Part shown: positions 53,007-62,187 of the stretch, piece by piece
Layout: every line of letters begins with the position of its first letter
Numbering within the stretch: the first letter of the stretch is position 1
Source: MSPOR6 sp964652195
GTDB taxonomy: Bacteria > Poribacteria > WGA-4E > WGA-3G
Reading direction: 5' to 3'
DNA: 64,000 nt
NCBI GenBank assembly: GCA_964652195.1
Contig: CAZZBB010000002.1
Span: 51,149-115,148 of the forward strand
Notes under the pieces: generated by a model
The model's input: the letters and a program-made list of their open reading frames with translations, nothing else
The model's database searches: none
What the model was told of the DNA's origin: nothing
Position numbers and translations under genes: made by a program

Positions 53007-54938
53007 TCATATCCAACTATATACAGCGGAACGTAATACCAAACTCAATAAGGGCCAAAAACAACCCATTAACGCTTCACCCAATACCAATCCAATGAAG
53101 AATGGTATAGCCTTTCGGTATGCATTAATCCCACCATTCCGCAAAATAATCCACTTCGTTACCATTGCAATTAAAAGTGGAAACCAAATAACATCTGTTG
53201 TACCTGGTGCCACTCCAATCACATATCCTGCAGGATGTAGCGGACACCACACAAAACGAGACCGTAGGAACATTATACCCAAATTTATAATGAAAGTCAT
53301 TCCAAGGACACTACTTGCTAACCAATCCATCGGTTTTGGATTTACTAACCAGGATGATAGGAAATTATATGTATCTGCACCACCTGCGTGTATTTGCTCA
53401 GAACCCGCAGCAACACCCTCACTATAAATTGTATACGGATAGAGTATAAGACTTGATAAAATACCGACAAGACTGGCAATCACAAGAACTATAAACATAG
53501 TACGATTTCGTATGCTTGTTCTTTCTGACAGTTTAAACGCCTCAAGTTGATCAGGCATTGGGTGAGTGCGGAATGAAGCATAACTCGCACCACTCAACCA
53601 ATTCATCAGGGAAAGCATTGTCAAATTACCTGCGCGTAACCGTCTTGTCCCAAGAAGAGAAATCATCATGTATTGAGGCGTTAAATATCCTATAGCATGT
53701 ATCGGTGGTCCCAGTTCCGCGCGCATCCGCGTTAAACCCACTACAATCAACAAATATATACCGATGAACACTACAAATGCCCACAACGACATCCCTCCTC
53801 GAACACAGAATATTGCCAGTAATAGTAGAGATAAGGCTAAGACTATCAGAATAGTGCGATGGGATAATGCTTCATTCTTAGCTTCTAATGATTTTGGTCG
53901 AATTGCTTGGGATATTACCAATGCAAAATGCTGCCTACCATTCCAACACGCAATCGCAAGTAAAGCAAGTAAAGCACCTGCTCCTTGTTCTCCTAAAAAT
54001 GGGTATCCCTGCACTTTAGATACACCTGAAGCACTACCAAACAACAATTGCACCTTCTTCATCATATAAAAGAATGTACAAGAAAACGCTAAATCAAGTG
54101 GCAGAATAAATGAGAACCCTATCAGATAAGGATGAACTCGTAGTGGTGTACTCCCAATTGCACTCCACGGTTTTTGAGTAAAATACATGTTAAGATTGTA
54201 TTTTCTGACCGGAATTTCAGGCAATATAGGGTAGAAATACTGTAGACCATTAAGTAGATTAATACCAGCAGCGATACCAAAACCTATCCATAATAACTTA
54301 CTTTTAAATACCCTTCGGTTCGTGGTTATCTCCAGTGGAATCTGTATTATTGGATAAGCAAGTTTCTCATTCTCTATCCACTGCTTTCTGATTAACGATG
54401 TCAAACTTAAGAAAATAAGCATTAATAAAAATATCACCGCAGACCAGGACAGAATAGGAACAATCCAATAATTTAAATACCCTCCAGTGAAGAAGTTAAC
54501 ATTTCCTTCGTAAAAATCATTGACTGTTTTTGGGTCTTTTACGACAAGCCATTCAGGTAGATGATGAAATAGCAATGCTTCCCAATCATTCTCTGGTGTA
54601 GCAAAACGATAAGCATAAGGAATCAAACCCATTAATCGAGGCATGCAGTCATGCCCTGAAAATGCACTCCCAACTGCAAGCATACTGTAGACAACTATAA
54701 GATCACGTTGTGTGAGTGAAACCTGTGGCGCAATGCTGCGTAACCAGAGATTAATTACTGTAATCACAAAAATCCCAAACATCACATTCACAGACATTGC
54801 TACCGTCGTCAGATGTGCTGTATGCCAGATCATCTCAACATAAGCAATCCAGTAACTATTAGCAATAATAAGGAGAGTACCAATCAATACTGCCCTTTTC
54901 GCAATAGGGCGTGTTGATTGTAAGTTTGTTTGGTTCAT
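53007..54938 (-). CDS. large polytopic membrane protein (DUF6785/DUF6784-like)
   Basis: The 643-aa protein has about fourteen hydrophobic helices and no soluble domain. SAFSGHDCMPRLMGLIPY, FATPENDWEALLFHHLPEWL and LTRMRAELGPPIHAIGYLTP are conserved-looking loops. I recall the first two from an unassigned, OPT-transporter-like family found in Planctomycetes and Poribacteria (DUF6785/DUF6784), but this needs a search. A transport role is likely; the substrate is unknown. Confidence 0.65.
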   Translation of the reverse strand: MNQTNLQSTRPIAKRAVLIGTLLIIANSYWIAYVEMIWHTAHLTTVAMSVNVMFGIFVITVINLWLRSIAPQVSLTQRDLIVVYSMLAVGSAFSGHDCMPRLMGLIPYAYRFATPENDWEALLFHHLPEWLVVKDPKTVNDFYEGNVNFFTGGYLNYWIVPILSWSAVIFLLMLIFLSLTSLIRKQWIENEKLAYPIIQIPLEITTNRRVFKSKLLWIGFGIAAGINLLNGLQYFYPILPEIPVRKYNLNMYFTQKPWSAIGSTPLRVHPYLIGFSFILPLDLAFSCTFFYMMKKVQLLFGSASGVSKVQGYPFLGEQGAGALLALLAIACWNGRQHFALVISQAIRPKSLEAKNEALSHRTILIVLALSLLLLAIFCVRGGMSLWAFVVFIGIYLLIVVGLTRMRAELGPPIHAIGYLTPQYMMISLLGTRRLRAGNLTMLSLMNWLSGASYASFRTHPMPDQLEAFKLSERTSIRNRTMFIVLVIASLVGILSSLILYPYTIYSEGVAAGSEQIHAGGADTYNFLSSWLVNPKPMDWLASSVLGMTFIINLGIMFLRSRFVWCPLHPAGYVIGVAPGTTDVIWFPLLIAMVTKWIILRNGGINAYRKAIPFFIGLVLGEALMGCFWPLLSLVLRSAVYSWI

Positions 54939-55477
54939 TACAGTTGGAAAATAAGGTTTAAAGTCTGAAAAAATACAACAGAAATTACTGAAGGTATTGC
55001 GAATTATTTGGAAAGATACTCATAGGTATGGTATACTATAAATTACAAGTCTGTCAAGATGAAAATATAGAAATATCCTTTATATTTTGCTGGGTTATCA
55101 CCTTATATCACAGATTGATTTGTGCTACGGTTTTAACCATTAGAATAAGTAGAAACTATAGATCTATCTTGAAAATTTTTAACATTTGTTAAAACTCATG
55201 ACTTACAAATATTTTATGATTGAAGATGTGTCAATAACAAAGTTTGAAATACACTTACTCTTGTTTTCGTACTTTCTACTATTCTAATACATAATTCTCA
55301 ATAGAATTTATATCACTCGGTACCCTTCAAACAATTATACACATTAGACTAAGTAATTTATGGATAAAACTCTATATTTTAACTTACACAATTTGGAATT
55401 ATTTTAATACATACAAACCTATAGATATTGTGTAAGTTAATTTTCATGTATGACACCAGTATATAGGAGCTATTAAT
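54939..55477. other. AT-rich region upstream of dnaN, possible replication-origin segment
   Basis: No gene is seen in 539 bp. TTATACACA at 55335-55343 fits the DnaA-box consensus TTATNCACA exactly, and a one-mismatch relative (TTATCCATA, complement strand) lies at about 55359-55367. A perfect 13-bp inverted repeat, TAACTTACACAAT with ATTGTGTAAGTTA (55380-55392 and 55427-55439), lies just before dnaN. dnaA itself is not in the window, so an origin is only possible. Confidence 0.4.
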
Positions 55478-56581
55478 ATGGAACTATCTTTTGAAAAAGA
55501 TGAACTTTTATTTTCACTACAAGTTGTACAAGGTGTAGCAAGTGAACGCAATACTTTGCCAATTCTACAAAATGTCCTCATTCGTGCAGAGAACGGGAAA
55601 ATTGAGTTTTCGGCAACTGACTTAGAGGTCGGTATAAGAGTTGTTGTGATAGGAACAATTAAGGAAGAAGGATCAATCACTGTCTCAGCAAAGAAATTCA
55701 CTGATTTAGTCAGAGAATTACCAAGTAAACCAATTGAATTGGCTACCACAGCAAATGATCGTGTCGAATTAACTTGTGGAGAAGGAGTCTATAAAATGAT
55801 TGGCCTTTCGGATGAAGACTTTCCAGAAATACCGTCTGTTGATGGGGAATCAATAATTATTGATGGAAATATCTTAAACTCTGTAATTCACAAAACCGAA
55901 TTTGCTGCATCCAGAGATGAGGTGCGTTATCTACTCAATAGTCTTTATTTTAATATCCTTGAGGATAAAACTGAAATTGTCGCGACAGATGGTACAAAAC
56001 AACTTGCACTGACACATTGCGACCCACTAAATACTCCTGATGAATCAAGCGGTTTTATCGTACCATTGAAGGCAGTGAGAGAGATTGAAAGGACATTTGC
56101 TGAATCTGGTGAGGTTAAGATAGCATTGGCAAAAAATCAACTTCTATTGGCTAATGACAATACCACTCTCACAACCCGTTTAGTAGAAGGTGAATATGCC
56201 AATTACCAAGGTGTAATTCCTGAATCATCAGAAGGACGCGCTGTTGTTACAAAAGAGCTGTTATTGAGGGCAACCAGACGAGTTGCATTACTTTCAAACC
56301 CTAAGAACTATTTAATCTGTTTAGAGATTGATCCAGAACGGATAACTATTTCAGCAAACTCTCCAGAACTCGGTGAAGCACGCGAATCAGTCGAAGTAGA
56401 ATCAAGTACTGGAAGTGTACGTATCGGTGTTGATGCGCGTGTACTCACAGGTGTTATAGAACACATCGAAACTGATTCTCTTATCATAGAGTTTTCCGGG
56501 GAATTTACACAATTTGCTGTGAAACCGCAGAGCGATGACACCCACACATGTATCATCATGCCAATGCGTTTAGAATCATAG
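55478..56581 (+). CDS. dnaN: DNA polymerase III beta subunit (sliding clamp)
   Basis: The 367-aa protein has the three-domain clamp layout. Familiar motifs are LQVVQGVASERNTLPILQN, FSATDLEVGIRV, GSITVSAKKFTDLVRELP, EFAASRDEVRYLLNSLYFN, VATDGTKQLAL and the end HTCIIMPMRL. The clamp tethers the replicative polymerase to DNA and recruits repair factors. AGGAG lies before the ATG. It stands alone here without dnaA, recF or gyrB. Confidence 0.96.
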   Translation: MELSFEKDELLFSLQVVQGVASERNTLPILQNVLIRAENGKIEFSATDLEVGIRVVVIGTIKEEGSITVSAKKFTDLVRELPSKPIELATTANDRVELTCGEGVYKMIGLSDEDFPEIPSVDGESIIIDGNILNSVIHKTEFAASRDEVRYLLNSLYFNILEDKTEIVATDGTKQLALTHCDPLNTPDESSGFIVPLKAVREIERTFAESGEVKIALAKNQLLLANDNTTLTTRLVEGEYANYQGVIPESSEGRAVVTKELLLRATRRVALLSNPKNYLICLEIDPERITISANSPELGEARESVEVESSTGSVRIGVDARVLTGVIEHIETDSLIIEFSGEFTQFAVKPQSDDTHTCIIMPMRLES

Positions 56582-56601
56582 GTTTTAAAATAAAGGACAA
56601 T

Positions 56602-56650
56602 TAAATCGTCCCTATGGACTACACATTCGGTAGACCATAGGGACGATTTA
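56602..56650. repeat. 16-bp inverted repeat downstream of dnaN
   Basis: TAAATCGTCCCTATGG (56602-56617) and its perfect complement (56635-56650) enclose a 17-nt loop. GGGACGATT occurs again at about 56683. It may end dnaN transcription, but it has no T-run and looks like a dispersed palindrome. Confidence 0.65.
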
Positions 56651-56779
56651 GCTTAATAGGATTTACCCAATTCCCAGGTAGGGACGATTCTCAATAAAGC
56701 CTATACGCATTTAGCATATTAGTGTAAATTGTCCACAGCGAAGCCATAGACGAATTCTGCATTGATTCCAAAATTAAAC

Positions 56780-58198
56780 CTAATTTTTTCCACCATCATT
56801 CTTAGTTTTTATATCGGATAAAAATCTATCTTTTTCAATGATTGCCATCTCCGTCATCTTCACCATTACACTCTTAGGATGAACAGCATACCATTTTCCA
56901 TCTGCGAAAGTTGTAATAGCAAATTCCCTTTCATTCTTATCAAATTCTTCAGAAAAGTAATTATCAGGCAACCAGTTTTCATAAGTGATGGTTTCACCAT
57001 CGTCCCATTTCCAATCACCATTTTTACTGTCAAGACTTAATCCTATCCAATAAAATGAATGTCCGAATACCGCACCTAACCACTCCTGCTCCTTTGAATC
57101 GTTGATTGTTACAAGATGTGCATCTTCCTTTCTGGCATGAGCAATAGCCTCATCTCGCGTTCTACAATGAACTCTTTTATATGCATGTCCATTTATAGGA
57201 TTTATGATCCATACCTCATTAGATACTGGGAGTGGTGGTAGTTCTGGTGTAGAGGATTGTTGTATTTCACTTTTTACAGTTTTCATTTTCGGAGGTAGTG
57301 GTTTAGGAGGGATTGGATCACTATCAAATGTAAATGTTAACCCATCGATCCGTTGTCCAGGTTCAAGACGTACTTGTTCAGAAGGAGTTACTAATCCCTG
57401 ATACTCTAATGACAATGTGTAAATTACAGTCTTATGTCGATTACGCAGATATTGGACGAAATTACCATTGTCATCAATCCAAATACCAGCTCCTCCACCT
57501 CCGGTGCCTCTTCCACTATCATCTTCATAACGGAATTTAAGGGAAATCTGAATACGTGCATTTGAGAGTGGTGTACCATCTTTAAAGATAACACGACCAC
57601 GTATCCGCATACGGGGTCTCACAATTACCTCTACGTTCTTGATATGTATATCAGGATCAATCCCAAAACCAATTTCATTAAAATCATTCCGCGGATAAAA
57701 ATCTATATCATTTATACGGAGAGAGACCACTTTAACATCAGGTTCAAATTCGTTATCTTGAAAGCCAAAATTAGTACGAGCAAAACCATCGATATAGTCT
57801 GGATTGAATCCCTTGTCATACCAGGTCAAATAATCTCTAAGAAACTCTTCATAATTATCTGGTAAACGTTGGTCAATATTTTCAGTCAAGATCCCGAAAT
57901 AATGTGCTCCTGGTGGAATACCAGATATTGTAAAACTTCCATCTGCTTTTGTCTGAGTTCGATTCATTTCAAAATAGTCATAAGGAAGATAAAGTGAATG
58001 TGTATCTCCATCATGAATTTCAAGAGGAGCGATAAAAACGGGTAATTCAGCCATGGGGTTACCCTCTGTATCAACAACCCGTCCCGATACTGTCCCAGAA
58101 CCTTCCTGACAAATACCCTGAAGAATGGATATACTGAAGAGTGTCTGTATTGTTAGAAGCATTACAATTGTTTTTTCTCTAAAACCCTTTTTATTCAT
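56780..58198 (-). CDS. exported carboxypeptidase-regulatory-like/CTLD protein
   Basis: I start at the ATG at 58198 because GGAGG lies eight bases before it and a signal peptide (TIVMLLTIQTLFSISILQG) begins there; longer in-frame starts overlap the sigma gene. The 472-aa product has a first sandwich (TVSGRVVDTEGNPMAELPVF), a second (RGRVIFKDGTPLSNARIQI), and a C-terminal C-type-lectin-like domain (INPINGHAYKRVHCRTRDEA, YWIGLSLD, WKWDDGETITYENW, end TEMAIIEK). Only one Cys of the lectin pattern is present and the Ca2+ motifs are not obvious. It follows the sigma-lectin fusion after 49 bp and shares its ectodomain plan. Confidence 0.8.
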   Translation of the reverse strand: MNKKGFREKTIVMLLTIQTLFSISILQGICQEGSGTVSGRVVDTEGNPMAELPVFIAPLEIHDGDTHSLYLPYDYFEMNRTQTKADGSFTISGIPPGAHYFGILTENIDQRLPDNYEEFLRDYLTWYDKGFNPDYIDGFARTNFGFQDNEFEPDVKVVSLRINDIDFYPRNDFNEIGFGIDPDIHIKNVEVIVRPRMRIRGRVIFKDGTPLSNARIQISLKFRYEDDSGRGTGGGGAGIWIDDNGNFVQYLRNRHKTVIYTLSLEYQGLVTPSEQVRLEPGQRIDGLTFTFDSDPIPPKPLPPKMKTVKSEIQQSSTPELPPLPVSNEVWIINPINGHAYKRVHCRTRDEAIAHARKEDAHLVTINDSKEQEWLGAVFGHSFYWIGLSLDSKNGDWKWDDGETITYENWLPDNYFSEEFDKNEREFAITTFADGKWYAVHPKSVMVKMTEMAIIEKDRFLSDIKTKNDGGKN

Positions 58199-58247
58199 TA
58201 TTATTTCCTCCATATTAACTATGCGTCGATATTCCTGATGTAGAAAA

Positions 58248-60293
58248 CTACTCAAGATTCCCAGTATTTTTTTCTATTAGAGCAGTTTGCATCCAACGCC
58301 ATCCGATATCTTCTGGACCAATATCCTGCCATTTCTCACCATTTAAGACGACATAATCCTTATTACCATTGTCATCATCGGGTTGAAACTCCTCCCAATT
58401 GGCAAAATCAAAAGTATCCCCATTCTGCCATTGCCAATGTCCTTCTTCTTTTATATCTGTAAGACCGATTAATAGACGTCTTGGATTGAAAACCCTACTG
58501 ATCCACTTCTGTTCTGCTTCATCATTAATCGAAACAAGATACGCATCTTCATCATTTGCTTGTAAAATAGCATCTTCAGGACTGGTACAACTGATTTTCT
58601 TATACGCATGTCCATTTGCTGGATTTATCACCCAAACATCCCGTGCGTCAATCCCAGTATAGGCAGATACATTTGCTTGGAATCGTGGTTTGTCAGGCGT
58701 ATTCGGTAATATCGATTCACTCAAGGTAAAGATGACTTCATGTTTTCTATCTCCATCCTTTACTATGATAGGTTTTAATAATACTGACTGACTCTTATAT
58801 TCTATTGACATAAAATAGAATGCGGGTAATTCCACTTGATGTGATATAAATTGAACAAAGTTCCCATCCATATCTGTATCATGTCCCCATGAAACCCGAT
58901 TTCCGTCACCATTTAAACCCAATTGTCTTACTTTGAATTTTATTCTTTCTTCAGCTAATGGTGTGCCATCTGCTTGTTTTACTTTTCCTTTAATCTCTAT
59001 GAATTGATGCACTATAACTTCAATATTGTTAAGTTCTCGACCTGTTTTATTTGCAAATACGATGCCGCGCCCTCTACCACCTCCAATAGAATAGAAGGTC
59101 ATTCCTTTGGTCTTTATTTTGACAATTTCAGAATCCGGTTTGTAGAACGGTAATACTCCCAATAACACCGGTTCTGTGTATAAAATCGGTATATGAAAAC
59201 TACCGTCCGGATTAACCTTTGCTGGATATGCCAACGGATCATCAGACCAGTGGCTATCTTCTGATACTTCTTTTGGAAACCAAGACCCATTACCGTCTTC
59301 AACTGGCATAATGGCGACATTGACTGAATCAACTGGAATTCCTTTTTCATCTATGATACGACCAGAAGCCGCATAACTTTCCTTGTTATCTGTAGTATCA
59401 GTCTTATCATCACTTTCATCTGCAGTATCTATAGTGCCAATCTGATTTTTTACATTCGGATTAGATGATAAATTTGAAAACATACTTGCATCTACAATAT
59501 CTATTGTCATCTCAGATGTTGCTTCTATATTGTAAGGTTTCTGAAATACAGCTTGACGTTGTGAACCAAATCCAAGCATCAAAGCTACTAATAAAAAAGT
59601 TGAAGTAGTTAGAATCCAAGGCACCACCGGTTTATTCCCTGAAGAAGAGGGGTCAATCTGTAATCCAGTTTCTTTGATTGTTCTAACTATGTTCTTTGTT
59701 AAGTCTGCTGAGGGTTGGAAACCCCCTAAAGTCTCACGTACCATACGATCCTCCTTTGCTAAACGTCTACGCGCACGATGAAGACGGCTTTTTACTGTGT
59801 TCAACGATACACCTAAGAACTCACTAATCTCTTTAATTGGACTATCCGCGAGATAATGAAGTGTCACTACTATTCGTTCGCTTTCTGGTAACTTTTGGAG
59901 GAGACGTTGAATAAGAGCAATCCGCTTTTCTGATACACGATCTTCTCGTTGTGCTGTCACATATTCAGAATAGTACTGTTCCTGAAGTTGGACAATTGGA
60001 ACAGTTTCTAAGGATTCCATTTCTTGTGGGGACTTTCTTAACCATGTATCACACATACGATTTGCAATCACATAGAGCCAACCGGCAAACAGCTGTGGAT
60101 TCTTCAGTGTGTTGAGTTTTCTATAAGCTCTGAGGAAGGTGTCCTGAGTAATCTCTTCAGCAATATGAAAATCCCCGATTTTTCGCCATGCAAGTGCGTG
60201 GACACGTTTTTGGTATCTCTGCACTAAAATAGTAAATGCATCTTGATCACCAGATAATGTCTGTTTTATCAATTGATAATCGGTAGTTTCCAT
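58248..60293 (-). CDS. ECF sigma factor fused to a membrane helix and CTLD ectodomain
   Basis: The 681-aa protein starts as an ECF sigma factor. Region 2 is at about 12-88 (FTILVQRYQKRVHALAW, EEITQDTFLRAYRKL). Region 4 is at about 124-180 (LQKLPESERIVVTLHYL, then EISEFLGVSLNTVKSRLHRA). One membrane helix follows (about 224-243, PWILTTSTFLLVALMLG), then a linker. A carboxypeptidase-regulatory-like sandwich runs about 306-380 (ASGRIIDEKGIPVDSVNVAI), a second about 421-525, and a CTLD about 560-675 (INPANGHAYKKISC, LIGLTDIKEEGHWQWQNGD, TALIEK). It is a one-piece membrane sensor and transcription factor, without a separate anti-sigma gene nearby. GGAGAAG precedes the ATG. The fusion is seen directly; mechanism and regulon are inferred. 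Confidence 0.9.
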   Translation of the reverse strand: METTDYQLIKQTLSGDQDAFTILVQRYQKRVHALAWRKIGDFHIAEEITQDTFLRAYRKLNTLKNPQLFAGWLYVIANRMCDTWLRKSPQEMESLETVPIVQLQEQYYSEYVTAQREDRVSEKRIALIQRLLQKLPESERIVVTLHYLADSPIKEISEFLGVSLNTVKSRLHRARRRLAKEDRMVRETLGGFQPSADLTKNIVRTIKETGLQIDPSSSGNKPVVPWILTTSTFLLVALMLGFGSQRQAVFQKPYNIEATSEMTIDIVDASMFSNLSSNPNVKNQIGTIDTADESDDKTDTTDNKESYAASGRIIDEKGIPVDSVNVAIMPVEDGNGSWFPKEVSEDSHWSDDPLAYPAKVNPDGSFHIPILYTEPVLLGVLPFYKPDSEIVKIKTKGMTFYSIGGGRGRGIVFANKTGRELNNIEVIVHQFIEIKGKVKQADGTPLAEERIKFKVRQLGLNGDGNRVSWGHDTDMDGNFVQFISHQVELPAFYFMSIEYKSQSVLLKPIIVKDGDRKHEVIFTLSESILPNTPDKPRFQANVSAYTGIDARDVWVINPANGHAYKKISCTSPEDAILQANDEDAYLVSINDEAEQKWISRVFNPRRLLIGLTDIKEEGHWQWQNGDTFDFANWEEFQPDDDNGNKDYVVLNGEKWQDIGPEDIGWRWMQTALIEKNTGNLE

Positions 60294-60467
60294 GTGTCTT
60301 CTCCAATAATAGATATTTCATAATACAAAGACACCTAATTACAATGCAAAGGTTGCATAAAATGCAAGTACATCGACAATTTGTCAATAGTAAAGTGGAG
60401 AATGTATAGATAAAGGATATTATCTGTCAGAGAAAGAACTACATAAGGAACGAAGTAATATCGTTAT

Positions 60468-60563
60468 AATTATACCATTTCTAAAAATATTTATCCTATG
60501 AACAGTTGTTATGCATGGCTTGAAATACTGCACAAACTGGAAGTTTATGCTACATTAAAGAGA
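60468..60563. repeat. 95-bp dispersed repeat, copy B (inverted)
   Basis: On the minus strand it begins TCTCTTTAATGTAGCA and ends AGAAATGGTATAA, matching 10190-10284 along its length. It carries the same ATAAACT/AGTTTGTG-type hairpin. It occupies the 342-bp gap 60294-60635 upstream of the sigma fusion, where the promoter of that gene should also lie. No other feature is seen in the gap. Confidence 0.7.
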
Positions 60564-60635
60564 CATTAATTATCTGAAATGGTATTACAATATTTTACGC
60601 AATAAGTCGTTTTGAACTTGGTAGATTTTTTCTCA

Positions 60636-61978
60636 TTATCGATTTTTCTCCGGTTTTTTAGCTTTTAATCCATCCTTCTCAATAATTGCAGTACGTGTAT
60701 TTCGCCATGCTGGATGTCCTCTTCCAACCGCTTTCCATTTTCCTTCCATATATGAGATGATAGCATAATTCTTTTCGCTATCCTCAAGGTCGCTGGGGCG
60801 TAAGTCTTCATCAATCCAATTTGTATAGGTAAGCGGTTCACCAGTATCCCATTTCCATTCACCCTCTGTCTCAATGTCAGTAAGTCCTACCAACTCTGAT
60901 CAGGTTTAAAGATAGCTTCAAGCCAAATCTGTTCACTTTCGCTATTAATTGTCACAAGATGTGCGTCTTCATTGGAAGCTTGTGTATGTGCATCATCCCA
61001 ACTCTTACATGATATCTTTTTGTATACATGCTGATTTTCAGGATTGATGACCCATACATTTAGCATACCAGAAAATATCGTGACGGGATCTAACATATCA
61101 GAAACTGTTGGTATCTGTTCCCGTGTAATGTCATCAAACGACAAAACCAAAGGCTTTTGTTCACTCTCTTCCGTAATATTAACAAATCCTGACACAGTAT
61201 TATGTCCAAAATAACTTGCATATAATGAATATACGCCAGATTTATGAATGTAAAATATGAAATTTCCTTCTATATCAGTATCAACAGAACCCATTAATCG
61301 ATCATATCCTGATCCATCCAATTGACAATGCGTTAAACTTAGTTGGAATCTTTTGTTAGGAAATGGTGTGCCATCTTTGAAGACAATTTTACCAGATATT
61401 CGCTTTAGAAATCTCACAGTAATTTCTATGTCGTCAATATTAGTTTGAGGATTGATACCAAAGACAAAATTCTCTTCTGATCGTGATGCAATCTGAGGGA
61501 ATATTTGTGCTTCATCAATTTGAATCATATATATTTGCACATCAGTGTTCCTGAAAAACCTTTCTTGTGTAGGTATTTTCTCTTTACCGATCTCAATCTG
61601 ATACAATCCCTGATACACTTTGCTTATGTTAAATTGTCCATCTGCATCGGTTTTTGCTAAAGGAGTATTTGAAAGCCGTTTTTCGATATCATTAAAATCC
61701 GGTTGTTCTTCATCATCTATATCCTGCGGTTTTGGTTGAAAAGATGGATAGTGTAATCCGGGTGTGAATTGTAATGGAACAACACGACCATCTCTAAAGG
61801 TTACTGGGAAGAGGGCAATTGATGCACCTTCAACCGGTTCACCATTGATATCAATGACACGTCCATTTATTTTTGATAATTCATCGGCAAAACACAGACT
61901 CATACAAGAAATAAAAATATAAATTATGAGGATTACATAATGTCCTGCTGCATTCTTGATTGTATATGAGGCAAACAT
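60636..61978 (-). pseudogene. carboxypeptidase-regulatory-like/CTLD gene with frameshift
   Basis: The first frame (60887-61978) gives a signal-bearing protein with two sandwiches (INGRVIDINGEPVEGASIAL, SGKIVFKDGTPFPNKRFQL) and the first half of a CTLD. It stops right after IFKPDQSW. The next frame (60636-60893) carries the missing half, LVGLTDIETEGEWKWDTGE to TAIIEK. One base is lost or added near 60893-60903. The phase does not fit a standard -1 slippery site, so a mutation or assembly error is likeliest. It is the third of the four CTLD paralogues. Confidence 0.85.
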
Positions 61979-62099
61979 ATTAAAATCTCCTACTGTTAGA
62001 AATGATTTAGAATTCTTTCAATGTATAGATATTTGATAAAATTTCAGTTAGATATCTCTATTTATAGTAAGTCCAAGAATTAATGAGAAGCTCTTCAAC

Positions 62100-62118
62100 G
62101 GGCGAGGGAACCTCGCCC
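62100..62118. repeat. GC-rich intergenic hairpin
   Basis: GGGCGAGG-GAA-CCTCGCCC is a perfect 8-bp stem with a 3-nt loop, followed by CCTACGAC. It lies between two CTLD genes and stands out by GC content. It may act as a terminator for the gene at 62188-63402, but lacks a T-run. It belongs to the hairpin set described in the findings. Confidence 0.7.
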
Positions 62119-62187
62119 CTACGACAGAGGTACTCTGATATTTTTAAAATGTATTTTTTATTCTAAGTTCTACTATAAATCTCGCAT

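Noticed and set aside
54939..55477. Definite oriC
   Set aside because: Only one exact DnaA box and no dnaA, so it is reported as possible only.
60880..60910. Programmed -1 frameshift in the split CTLD gene
   Set aside because: TTTAAAC occurs nearby, but in the wrong phase for the usual X-XXY-YYZ slip and without an obvious downstream structure; mutation or assembly error is simpler.
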